In this document: positions 24,625-35,514 of the stretch, piece by piece
Layout: each line of letters opens with the position of its first letter
Position numbering within the stretch: position 1 is the stretch's first letter
Source of the DNA: Ooceraea biroi
Lineage: Eukaryota > Arthropoda > Insecta > Hymenoptera > Formicidae
Assembly (NCBI RefSeq): GCF_003672135.1
Contig: NC_039508.1
Coordinates: 12,411,945-12,475,944 of the forward strand
Direction of reading: 5' to 3'
DNA length: 64,000 bases
Made by a program: the position numbers and the translations under genes
Notes under the pieces: generated by a model
The model's input: the letters and a program-made list of their open reading frames with translations, nothing else
Databases searched by the model: none
Told to the model about the DNA's origin: nothing

Positions 24625-27600
24625 GTAAGTGCGAAAAAGGTGATAATTCGGAAAAGAAACATTATTTTCATGTAATATAACGCAGCGATCTTGACCGTCA
24701 TCAGATCGATCAATTAATACCGTCAACAAAATAAAATAAACATGACAAATACATAAAAAGATGTGACGAACGACGTGTGAGAATAATCTTTACGCCTTAT
24801 GGAAATTCAGATGGAGTTAAATTGTTGGATCAGTTCTCGTTTCGACACGCGCGGTGCGGCAACGACTCGCTTCATAATGTATTTGACCTATGCAAATGTT
24901 GCAAATAGTATCGGCCGAATTATGTGAGTTACTGGGAGAACGCGGACGTTAGATCGCAGAAATAGTTGGGGAATTTGAGTTCAGTTGTAAACGCTTGTGC
25001 GGGATAATATATTGCAAATGCGCGCGGGCGTGAACACGACAACGGAACAGATTATTATAGTCGTTTTCATATTCGTACATACATGCCTCTACGAGTTACC
25101 GGTAACTCATAGTCAGGAGACGCGTTTCGCACGAATATACAATTGTTTACTGGCGAACGCCTACCCTCATTAAATTATTATAAAAGCGAGCGAACCTATC
25201 AAGCAACCTGTGCGGTTGCTCTTATCCTTCGATATATCGTTTCTCAGTTACTGTTACGTGGGATAATACTCTATTGATAACTGTAACACAATCATAACGA
25301 GATCGACAGATGTAATATTACGTAGCTTATTAGCTCGTTGCGTAACTACGCGAACGTACTAGAATTACACATGTTTTACTGGATGAACATCGCATTAACA
25401 ACAGTGTCCAATTTTACAATGGTAAAAGTCCATCAACCCCGATATGGTTAAACGTGTGCAGTTTACGGGATACCAAGACACAACCAGTGTAAGGTGACAT
25501 AGCCGTGGGATACGTGGCTCGGTATAAAATAAAAGATCACCCCGGGCGCTGCCTTGTCTATCGGCCGGCAATATCAGCGGGAATTGAAATAGTCGTGATA
25601 TTTCTTTGAGTGGCGAGAGAGCGGCAAAAGGGTGGCAAGAGGGTGGCGGCGGCGGCGACAGTGACGAGGGTGACGCGGGGAAATAATAAAAGACGACGAA
25701 TGGGGTTTGCGGTGCACGGCCGACGATGACGACGCCGCGGGAAAAATGGAGGCGTGTTAGGTCGCCCTCTCATCGTCGCTCTACAATCAGATTTCTTAGC
25801 GCGCGGCTCCATCAGAAGCGCCGATACTCGAACTCTTTTGTCGCGATTGGGGTAAAGACGGGCGCTATTGGACGACAATGACGATGCGGAGACAAAGGAA
25901 ACGAGCGGCTTTCCGCGATGAGAAACGGACGTCGTTCCTCCATCGAGATCGAATGAAGGGAATATCCGCGGGTGCAGCTATTTTCGGTGGACGGATTCGG
26001 TCGTACGGATTGGCCCTAATAAATTGTGATTGTGAACTATAATAGATCACTTCTCATCAATTAACAAACAAGTTTCTCGAATGACGTATTAATAATTGCA
26101 TTTCGCGGCTGGGTACGGCCATGTATAAATGCCTTGAAAATTTTAAAGTATGTGATCATTTATTTATCAAAAAACGTAATTAATTAATTATCATGTCTGA
26201 TAACGTTCTAAAGCAGTATACATTCATGTAAGGTTTATCATCTCTTTTATTATTATGGAGATATAAATAATTTATGAATATCGATTATTCTTTAATCTAG
26301 TATGTATCTAAAATCGACCTTTAGGGTTTCTTACACCTGCTCTATTAAAAGACTTAATGATTATATTATTATATTACAATTGTACATATGATTGTAGGTA
26401 TTTATATGTGTATGTGTGTGCATGCCCTCAATTTGTTGATTTTTGTCTCGAATGTTTTAAATGTCTTGAACGTTTTGAATGGTTATTAATAATAATTTAA
26501 TGTTAATGATTTATCGAGGGCAAACCTTTCGAGAGAAAACATCGGGATAACATTGTGGTACACAATAATAGAGTTGGAGCGAAGTGACCAATTAACGCGT
26601 AATACCTATTTGAAAATCTTTACGACCTCCTGTAAACTACGGGCGTATCTTAGCAACAAGATGAAAACTGTAAAGACTAGGGAGAGATGCTCTGGCAACC
26701 GGCCGTCTTCTCGAAATATGAAACGGAGTAACCGAGCCTGGCGGTACGTATTCCGCGCATTTGCAATTACATTGAGCTCTGCATATTCATCGCACGTGAA
26801 TTTGAATTCAAGAATATGTACGGCGAAAATATTTTTGCCCCCAAGTAAACCTGCATCAGCGCTTAAAACAGCCCGGAACCTGAAATGGAACATATTAAAC
26901 AACACACGCACGAAAACGCCGGGAATAACGCGAAACCAAAATCCACGTTTATAACGAAATTCAACCGCTTCCGGTATCCGGTAACCAATGAACAAGATAT
27001 TAATCTTCCAAATTATTAAATTTTACTTTAGCAACTTCGCGTTTGCGAGTATTCGCTACGTCGCTAACCCCTTTTTGATGAAACTCGACAGGTTCGCGTT
27101 GTGTGGGTGTGTATGTATGTATGTATGTGTAAGGCTAGTATATATTACTAATGAATTTAATTAATACTTAATCATTCATGAAACAGTACGTCGAAATCGC
27201 TCATGCTGCTTTCCGCCAATTTTATATACACCGGCATTATTTATCGAATAGGGAAAGAGAGAGAACGGGAAAAAGAGAGAGAAAGAGAGAGATAAATAAG
27301 CTCCTTTGTAAAATGCATGCTTATCGAGGCCGCACAATAGTGCATGGAAGAGTCTGTAAACCAGACCGCCCAGGGCTATCGGGAGACCGGGGAAGTTTAA
27401 TATTACCAGAACATCGTCTACAAGTCCTGTGGGGCAAGTTGCGGTCTGACGCTCGACACAGGAAACTCTTGTCACAGGATTCAACTTCCGCGGGTCGGTC
27501 CGACGATGTAAACGCGCGTGCGCCCGAGGGAGATGAAAAAAGGGCGGCGCGGGCGGGAGGGGGAGGAAAGGGACAAAGCGCGGTGGCACACACGTGTATG

Positions 27601-30356
27601 AAAATGCGAACGATATTCACGGGGCCGAGGTAACATGCGCCGAAAGAGAGAAGCCGCTTCTTTCCACCGCGCAGCATCCTCTCTGGACGCGGAAACTCGC
27701 GGGGATGGCTGTGTTTGCATAGTTGTCCTGTTTGCATTCACCACTGGCGGGATTCCGCCCTGTGGGATTACGTGCGGGTGGCGCGAATGCCCCCCCCCCC
27801 CTCAGGCTGGGAAAAGGGCGTCGATGCTCCAGGGGACTGTTCAGCGTCTCACCTCGAGGGAATCGTGAGAAGCATTCGACTCGTTAATTCCTTCATTGCT
27901 TCACGCGAGTGATCTGCTTTGATCCTCATGGCAAGAATTCGAGTTTTATTAACTTTTTGTGGCCAATGTGATTTCATCCCAAGAAGAATGCAAGTAAACA
28001 GAACAAATTTAATTCTTTTCAAGTAAATTTTTATCAGAGCTTTAAAGCTTGATTATAAAGGCATCCAAAACTTTTAGCTAGCATTATGTTTTGTTGTAAA
28101 TATAATAGAAAGTTTGGAGAGAGCATAAAAACAGAATACAAGATAAAAATTATGAACTTAACGATCTCTGAAGAATGTATTCTATGCTTTGGATATTTTT
28201 GATTAATTTAGTTTACTGGTACATGGAAAATACGTGGACGCTGCAAGCAGCCAGTCTGATTAAAACGTAAATAGCTATCATCTCAAGAAACATGTTTTTA
28301 CTGAAAGTTTAATTAAAAAGAAAAAAAAACGTCTCAGTGGCGAAAGGATTAAAGGAAGGTTGTTGCAAGCGGGAATACTTTGCGGCCAGAAGCGGGCGAG
28401 CTTGTTAGGTTTTGCGACATTTTCAGATTAAGTATGTCGTCACCTTATCAAGCAACGGCGAGATGGAGATCGCGCTAGTAACTACAGTTCTGATTTATTA
28501 GTGAAATCGAAATACGAGAAATACTTTATTAGTTTTATTATACGTTGATTGAACGAAGTCATAAAACTTTTATCATACTTTAATTCAAATAAACAGGAAA
28601 TTTCATTAAATAGTTTTACATTTGCTTATATACATAACATAAGTATAGCAATAGCAATATTTCATGTCATTGAAAAGTTAAATTTAGCAAATTAAATTAA
28701 TTAAATTAAAAATTAATTAAATTAAATTAAATTAATTAAAGCAAATTAAATTGACTACTAAATTGTTAAATTATATAATACCTGATATAATTAATTATAA
28801 TACCTTTTATAAAAGAGACAGTACTCCTAAAAGAACAAATCTTACGATCTTCTTCAGATACTTTTTAAAATATCTATACTCTAGTAAAATTTAAACGTTG
28901 CAGAGTTGAAGGACGAAATTCACGTTAATCTTTCTCGTGCTTCGCTCTTTATTCACGATAACATGGATCTAGGTGAAGCACCTAGCGTAAAAGACGAATT
29001 TTCATGCATGTTACTCGAAGTGGACGTCACGCACTACGAACTCAAGTCCCGTTTGCAAAATAGGAGGACCGTGCTCAAGAATTAATGCGTATCGTTGCGT
29101 CGTTTACGCAGAAGAGCGTCATGCATTTTTCATCTCGTCGCGGAGATTTTCCTTATACGAGATTACTCCGTTTCACTCTCTTTACCGAACTTTCCGCAGC
29201 GCAACAGCCCCGCCTAGAGCACGTTAATTCAGTTCTCTCTGCACTTTATACGATAAAAGCTCCAAGCTACAAGGCAAGACGTGGGCCAGACCGGCCTTTT
29301 CCCCAGCGATCGTACGTGTTGCACAAGCACGCATGCACGTAAGTTCACACAAAAGTTCTGTACGCAATATGTACTTTCATATATTTTTCATAAATTGCAC
29401 ATATTTGATGGCAGTCGACAAAATGCCTATTACTTCATAGTTCTTTATACAAACAAGTAAAAATTAAGGATTTATATTATTAACTTCAGACGTGGTTGAA
29501 CAACGTCGTATTTTAATGCATTTTATTTTTTCAATTTTAGCTATTGAAATATGGAAGACAGTAAAATTTATATAACTTGAAATTTAAAAAGATGAAATTT
29601 AATAAGACTAAATTTGAAAAGATACATTATTTGTGGTACATCCCGTGTACGTTATATCTTTGTATGAATTTGTAACCATTCTGTAGTCTGCTTAAAGCGC
29701 TGAATCCATAGCGATAAATTATGAACGGATTATCGTACCACCGATGCGAATGAAACGAACATTTTAGATCGCAGAGGTTTTAACTGTCAAATTGGTGATT
29801 AATTTTTATTGATGGAATTTTTTCTCCATGCAGAACTTCTCTCTCAGAATGGTGAGGATACCGCTTAATGTGATTATGCAAAACTTCCTTTCGTTTTTCA
29901 AATCGAAAAACTTAATTATTAAATGAGAAAGGGAACACGTCAAGAAAAAAGTGAATTATCACGATTTATATTTAAGAGATAATGTTACAATATTTAAAAG
30001 TTACTGATTCTTATTTGTTCAGACGCAAAAAGTGGAAATGGAATTCATGTAACGTACATGGAATTTTCTACGCGGCGTTACTATATTTGCTCACGTATAG
30101 CAGTATAGTGCAAAAGTGCATGAGTACATGCTCACGGAGAAAACGATCCATCATGGTTGGCCGTACTATGATTAATGGAGAATATGAGAACGCAATGTAA
30201 ATGGGATTCAACACTCGCTATTCTGCAGCGCGAAGAATATTTTGATTTAACATAATTTATAACTAACGGGTATTATATTTTCCTAATGCGTGGAATCATA
30301 AACAAAAGACGTTGATCTACAAACAATGTACGAACAGCGCAACGCAGTTAATATAT
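24625..30356. other. non-coding stretch with isolated promoter-like signals
   Basis: A consensus TATAAAAG lies at 25179-25186, with a 6-bp-stem hairpin (GCAACC/GGTTGC) 17 bp later. TATAAAA lies at 25523-25529. A GTAT microsatellite lies at about 27109-27130 and a poly-C run at about 27790-27801. In the CpG-rich block 27.1-27.9 kb both strands carry open frames with no family resemblance. At 28963-29085 a 40-codon frame in a good start context ends TAATG, overlapping the start of an 85-codon frame (29085-29342) that ends at CAC|GTAAGT. I recognise neither peptide. Confidence 0.45.
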
Positions 30357-30949
30357 ATCCCACTAAAAAACCTCACAAAGGTAAAAAAAATGTGCCAAGT
30401 ACATAAAAAATCCCTTGTACGCAACAAAAAGTTTTGAAAACTATTTATAAAAGCAAAACTAAATATGAAATCAATAGTTAACTAACCATGTACTTCGAAG
30501 CAATTCAGTTTGAGTATTTTACCCAAACGTTTTCCATGCATACTCTTTTATCGCATGACGACATTGAAGTACTTGGCGTGCCCGAATCGCATTAAAACGT
30601 ACTGTTCTACCTATAAGAGACATAAAATCATTCGCGAGTCATTGAAAATTATCAAGATACAAAATACAGTATCTTATCAAGATACTGTACAAATTAACAA
30701 GAATACATGACCACCCTGGCACGCCAAGTACTTCAATGTCGTCATGCGATAAGAGAGTATGCATGGAAAACGTTTGGGTAAAATACTCAAACTGAATTGC
30801 TTCGAGATACATGGTTAGTTAACTATTGATTTCATATTTAGTTTTGATTTTTATAAATAGTTTTTAAAATTTTTTGTTGCGTACAAGGTGGGATTTTTTA
30901 TGTACTTGGCGTACTTTTTTTTACCTTTGTGAGGTTTTTTTAGTGGGAT
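30357..30949. mobile_element. foldback element, 593 bp, unclassified
   Basis: The arms at 30357-30582 and 30718-30949 are inverted repeats of about 226-232 bp, around a 135-bp loop. The outermost bases read ATCCCACTAAAAA and the inverted form. The arms are clearly alike but carry several substitutions and small indels. The loop holds a smaller hairpin (CAGTATCT/AGATACTG). There is no open frame of note inside. No convincing target duplication is visible, so the superfamily is not determined. It is unrelated in sequence to the TTAA elements. A local inverted duplication is the alternative, but the blunt arm ends favour a MITE. Confidence 0.65.
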
Positions 30950-32420
30950 TCAATATTCATCAAAACCCAAATTAACGCTGTCTAAACTAAAGTGAATTAC
31001 AATGTCCGATAAATCGATGAATCAGTATATTTTCAGTGTAATTTATCAGATTAAAAATTAAAGATTGATGTATAACTGCGCTGCTTGAAATGTAAATCTC
31101 AAGATGTTCGACCGTGACTGTTATCTCCGTGACTACTCTGCTCGAAGGGAGAAAGAGAGATCCCCGGATGGGATTGCAGAAGGGTGAACGGCAGTGCCGA
31201 GAGAAACAAGATGCATACACGCGTGTATACATTTGCACCGACCTGTTCACGGTGAACGAAGGCACGGACACAGGGAGCGGTATCGCGGAACCTATGGCTG
31301 TAACGTAAAAGAAACATCTCCGCGTGTGCATTTTGCAGCATCTGCACGGAGATGCCTTATCCTTCGCCAGGCCATACGCCCAGCCGGGCATTCAAACGGC
31401 AGAATTCTCGCTTCACCATCCACGAAGGTGCAATAATAGCCGGAGAGATTCTGAAGAAACTCCCATGCGAAAGCTACATACAGCACAACAAATTGCATTT
31501 TTACGCTTTCACAAAATCGCCCCGGCTTTGTAATCTCTCCGCGCTACGATCGATTGAAGCCACTAGAAATTAAGGCAATCTCGAATTTGATATTCGTGAC
31601 TGAGAAGATTATGACAATCGCCTGATGCTGAAGTTGAGGGATGCATCTGCTACCTTGAAAGGCTGCCGGAGTTAATACCGAAGAAAATCAACGGTATCCA
31701 GAGCGTGGCCAGGTTTTTGCCAACTTTGGTGCATTTAGTCGTCGATACAAGGAAAGGGAAAGATTTCTCCCGGGAGTTTCTCCCCCGTATTTCTCTCTCG
31801 CGAGCGCGCGAATGCACCCGCGACCGTATTGTTTCACCCGCACAAGTCCCGCGAGCCGAAGCATGCTCTCGTGCGCTTTTTGATCCGCGCTCGACGAAAC
31901 TATCCAACTAAATTCAAAACTAGGGTGCGAACTTTATTGGGCGGAATAGTAGAAACGGCCGGAAGATTACTTCCGCGGGCGCGCGCGAGGCCGTTGAAAC
32001 TTCCAAGAGAGGCGGTTAACTAAGTTTCCGAGAAATGGACTTCGGATAGTTTTACGCCCTCTGCTTCACTTGCCTACATCTGGACATAATGGCGATCGCC
32101 CCCACGTCTCCTATTTTCGACGATCGCACGGTCATAACCGCGACGATCCGGATCGAAAAGGATAATCGGCAGGAACAAGCGGAGAAAAGCATTGGCGAGA
32201 GGGCAACGCGTTAACTCGTAAATGTTACTAGTAATTTCCTAGAATTCGACTTTCATAAGAGTAGGTATCAGCAAAAAATTGTATGATCTCTTTTAATAGT
32301 TATTACAGATATTTTAATATTTATTACAGATTATAGAATATGCTTTAAAAATAGCAACAGAGATATAACGGATTATCAATGATCAGGATTAATAGTAATA
32401 GTAAGTATGTTACAAAGTAT
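30950..32420. other. non-coding stretch
   Basis: Overlapping frames on both strands at 31.0-31.6 kb and 31.65-32.0 kb lie in CpG-rich DNA, and none resembles a known family. Nothing else identified. Confidence 0.45.
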
Positions 32421-32424
32421 TGAA

Positions 32425-33580
32425 GTACCTTCTTCTTCTTCTTCTTAATGTTCCATGGCACCCGATCCCTTTCAGGTTCGATATGGCCAACAGCAAAATT
32501 GCGCAGTGACTCGGACCCAGTCAGGTTGTCCAACGTACAGTTGTTGAATTGATTGCGCGCGGAATAAGAAGGGGAAGGATTAAGGAAACAGTTGGACAGA
32601 TTTGAAAAATGCAACTAAAAGCCGGCATAACTTGGCAGGTGGATCATGCAGCAAAGGAGTTATGTCATTAAAAAGACGATGATACTGAGACTGAATAAAA
32701 GTAATCAAAAACAAAGCTCTATCTCGATACAACGGACAATACAAAATCACATGGTTCATATCCTGACGTGGATTACCGCACTTGCAGCCCCCAGACGAAA
32801 CTATATTTTTACGAAATAAACTATAATTTAAATTATAATGGTTGCTACGCAGCCTGTTTAATAATACAATAATTTGTCTATTCAATTGTTTATGATAATA
32901 CCATGGGTAACGTCTCGCTAAATGATAATGAGTAAAATAATGCAAACCTGTGAGAGCCGCTTTACCTTGCAAATAAGTCTCAAACCGTAAAAAATGCGAA
33001 TCTTTAATCTCGGCAAATAAATCCGTATAGGGAACTTTAAAATAAGGTCTAAGGCCGTCCCCAGCGGCCTCTTTTGCAAAACGATCCGCCGTCTCGTTTC
33101 CCAAAATTCCCTTGTGCGAGGGCACCCAAATAAACACAATCTCCAAATCAAGGCGCGCGGCCTGTCCCAATTTGGACTTAATTGTAGCAATTATATAATT
33201 AGGATGATTTAATGCCGGAGAGGAAAGGATATCGAGAACACTTTGAGAATCTGTAAAAATAACCGATTTATAACAATTAAATTGTAAAATAATCGATATA
33301 GCCTCAGAAATGGCCCATGCTTCAGCGGAAAATATAGATGTAACTGGCGGCAACTTATGTTTAATAATGAATTTTAATTCTGGTGAAAAAACACTAGAAC
33401 CGACCGGGACATCAGCTGAATTGACTTTTGAGCCATCTGTATAAAATGATACATATCCCACATAATGTGACTGACAAAATTCATTGAATTTCGCGTTGAC
33501 CTCCAACACAGAATCGCGGATTGAAGTACCGTTGACAATATTCAATGTTCGTATGTTATTAAGTTCTTTCTTCAATTTTT
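32425..33580 (-). mobile_element. 5'-truncated non-LTR retrotransposon (RNase H end)
   Basis: The copy keeps the 3' part of the second ORF, a short 3' UTR and a 3' tail of AAG repeats (CTT repeats at 32427-32447 on the plus strand). The 5' truncation lies just beyond 33575, where a stop codon immediately precedes the open frame. A C-terminal RNase H plus a CCHC motif places it among the RNase H-bearing clades such as I, LOA or R1; I cannot choose among them. No target duplication was identified. Confidence 0.75.
32580..33575 (-). CDS. retrotransposon ORF2 C-terminus: RNase H and CCHC knuckle
   Basis: An uninterrupted frame of 331 residues, read from the truncation point (first codon TTG, not a real start). 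The RNase H fold is clear: TDGS with Asp47, SAEAWAI with Glu85, TDSQS with Asp109, the VPSHKGILGNETAD segment with His154 and Asp164. All catalytic positions are kept. A CCHC-type knuckle follows (Cys264, Cys266, His275, Cys280), as in the C-termini of several non-LTR clades. The reverse transcriptase and endonuclease domains are missing, so the copy cannot move itself. The lack of stops suggests a fairly recent insertion. In the full-length element this domain would digest the RNA strand of the RNA-DNA hybrid during target-primed reverse transcription. Confidence 0.85.
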   Translation of the reverse strand: MKKELNNIRTLNIVNGTSIRDSVLEVNAKFNEFCQSHYVGYVSFYTDGSKVNSADVPVGSSVFSPELKFIIKHKLPPVTSIFSAEAWAISEAISIILQFNCYKSVIFTDSQSVLDILSSPALNHPNYIIATIKSKLGQAARLDLEIVFIWVPSHKGILGNETADRFAKEAAGDGLRPYFKVPYTDLFAEIKDSHFLRFETYLQGKAALTGLHYFTHYHLARRYPWYYHKQLNRQIIVLLNRLRSNHYNLNYSLFRKNIVSSGGCKCGNPRQDMNHVILYCPLYRDRALFLITFIQSQYHRLFNDITPLLHDPPAKLCRLLVAFFKSVQLFP

Positions 33581-34786
33581 ATGTAACTCTCATCCATCTC
33601 TCGATATTTTCAGGTCTCGTTTTACTCCAGGCGTTCGAAAACGAAGTAAAAGCTATTTCGATCCTCGCGGAAGGGTCAAGACAGAGATTTCGGAGGACAG
33701 GGAGATATCCGGTCCTCGTTGCTTCACGGAAGGAACGACTCGAGATTGATCGGCAGTATTGAAGTTTCCCTCGTTTGATCTTCCTTCGCAACTTCGTCGG
33801 AATCAATCGCCGTATGTCTCGCGCCCCCTTCGAAATTTCCTTTACCATGACCCGCCGTTTCCGACTAAAACCTCGGCTTTGCCCGCTTCTCCTCCTTTCT
33901 CCTTCCCTTTCCGTAACGCGCGAGCGCGTCTTGATTTCGCGCTTTATCCGAATATGCCTCGGAATTGATCGACCGAGCGCGATGCACTCGCCACTGCCAT
34001 GGAACGTTCCCTCCGGGGAAATTTCTGTATTCCTCATTGCGCGCGAAAAGAGCCGCACGGAGACCTTCCAAAAGCTTTATTGAAAGCTGCGAGCCCATCC
34101 TACTTGCCTTCCTTGCTCCGATTGCCGACACACTTTTCAACTCGCAGATCGATGCGCGAAATGTCGAACCGAACCTGTCCAACAGCAAATTTCTGCCAAG
34201 ACATCTATCGTGGGATTCTGTTCTGAATTCTCAGTGGATTCTCAATAGAAAGTACATATCTTATGATTAACTTCGTAGTTATGACGCAAAATAAAGAGAA
34301 ACTATGTATAAAAATATGAGGTTGTAATATAATTAAATTTTAAATGAAATGTGTAATAAAAATTAAGATAAATTTAACTTCGCATAAGTATATAATTAAT
34401 AAAATACAAAACGTATGTTAAAATGAATGTAGTTCAATAAACTTAAGAGTGGAAAAATTTTAAAGAAATACTTTAAAAGCTTCAGTTCATTTAGGTGACG
34501 GTGGAAGTAACTTGCAGTAATTTAGAAGTAACTATCGATTTTGTCTAAGCTTGTAAATTAAACACAGAAACTTGCAGATCAAATTAAACGTCCCGAGACC
34601 GATAATTAAAAGGAGACATTTCAGAGAATTCATTAATGTTAATTGACGAATATCCTATTTATGAATTAAACAGTAATTAATAATATACGAAAAAATTGCA
34701 ACTGTTCTCTTCACAGAGACTTTCGGGCTGTTTCTATAAAGCTGCCAGATAGATAGCGCATGCCGTCCAAATAATCATAAAACGAT
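33581..34786. other. non-coding stretch
   Basis: An acceptor-like GATATTTTCAG ends near 33612. The plus- and minus-strand frames at 33.58-34.27 kb overlap one another in CpG-rich DNA and show no family. AT-rich DNA follows to the TTAA element. Confidence 0.45.
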
Positions 34787-34790
34787 TTAA

Positions 34791-35510
34791 GGGGGGAGCC
34801 TGCTTTAGAACGCTGAAAATAAGGTATATTTTACGAATTGTTTTTGGAGAAACTATACAGCGGATCATTATAAAACTTTTATGCATTTATTAGTACATGT
34901 TTAAAGATAAAAAAAATTATTTTTTTATTTGAATATATCGCTTGTAGAGATCGTCCTGGAGAAATCTTAGTGCAGCCGCGTCGCCGGCATTGCAAATTGG
35001 TGAGCATTCTCCTGCCTCCAAATTTCGTCTAAACTGAAAAATTGAAATATGTTCTCGTTATTTATGAATTCCCATCGTCGATGAACCAAAGAGAGAAGAA
35101 AAAAGTTGAAAAGTGTCAAAATGGTGAAGCTTAGAACACAAAAGTACGATTTTTAGGCAAAGTTTTTGAACTTTTTCATGCAAAAATAATTGTTTAACTT
35201 AATGTTTTTATGAATATTAAAGGTTCATCGACGATGGGAATTCATAAATAACAAGAAAATATTTCAATTTTTCAGTTTGGATGAAATTTGGAGGCAGGAG
35301 AATGCTCACCAATTTACAATGCCAGCTGCACTAAGATGCCTCCAGGACGACCTCTACAGGCGATATATTCAAATCAAAAAATAATTTTTTTATCTTTAAA
35401 CATGTACTAATAAATGCATCAAAGTTTTATAATGATCCGCTGTATAGTTTCTCCAAAAACAATTCGTAAAATTATACCTTATTTTCAACGTTCTAAAGCA
35501 GGCTCCCCCC
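34791..35510 (+). mobile_element. TTAA-flanked foldback MITE, full length (copy B)
   Basis: 720 bp between TTAA at 34787-34790 and TTAA at 35511-35514. The left arm is 34791-35087 (297 bp), the loop 35088-35221 (134 bp) and the right arm 35222-35510 (289 bp). The two arms are near-perfect inverted repeats but are distinguishable: the left arm has GGAGAAATC and an extra CGTCGC, while the right has GGAGGCATC in the equivalent place. It has no coding capacity. TTAA duplication and GGGGGGAGCC ends suggest mobilisation by a piggyBac-type transposase encoded elsewhere. Orientation is set arbitrarily here as plus. Confidence 0.88.
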
Positions 35511-35514
35511 TTAA

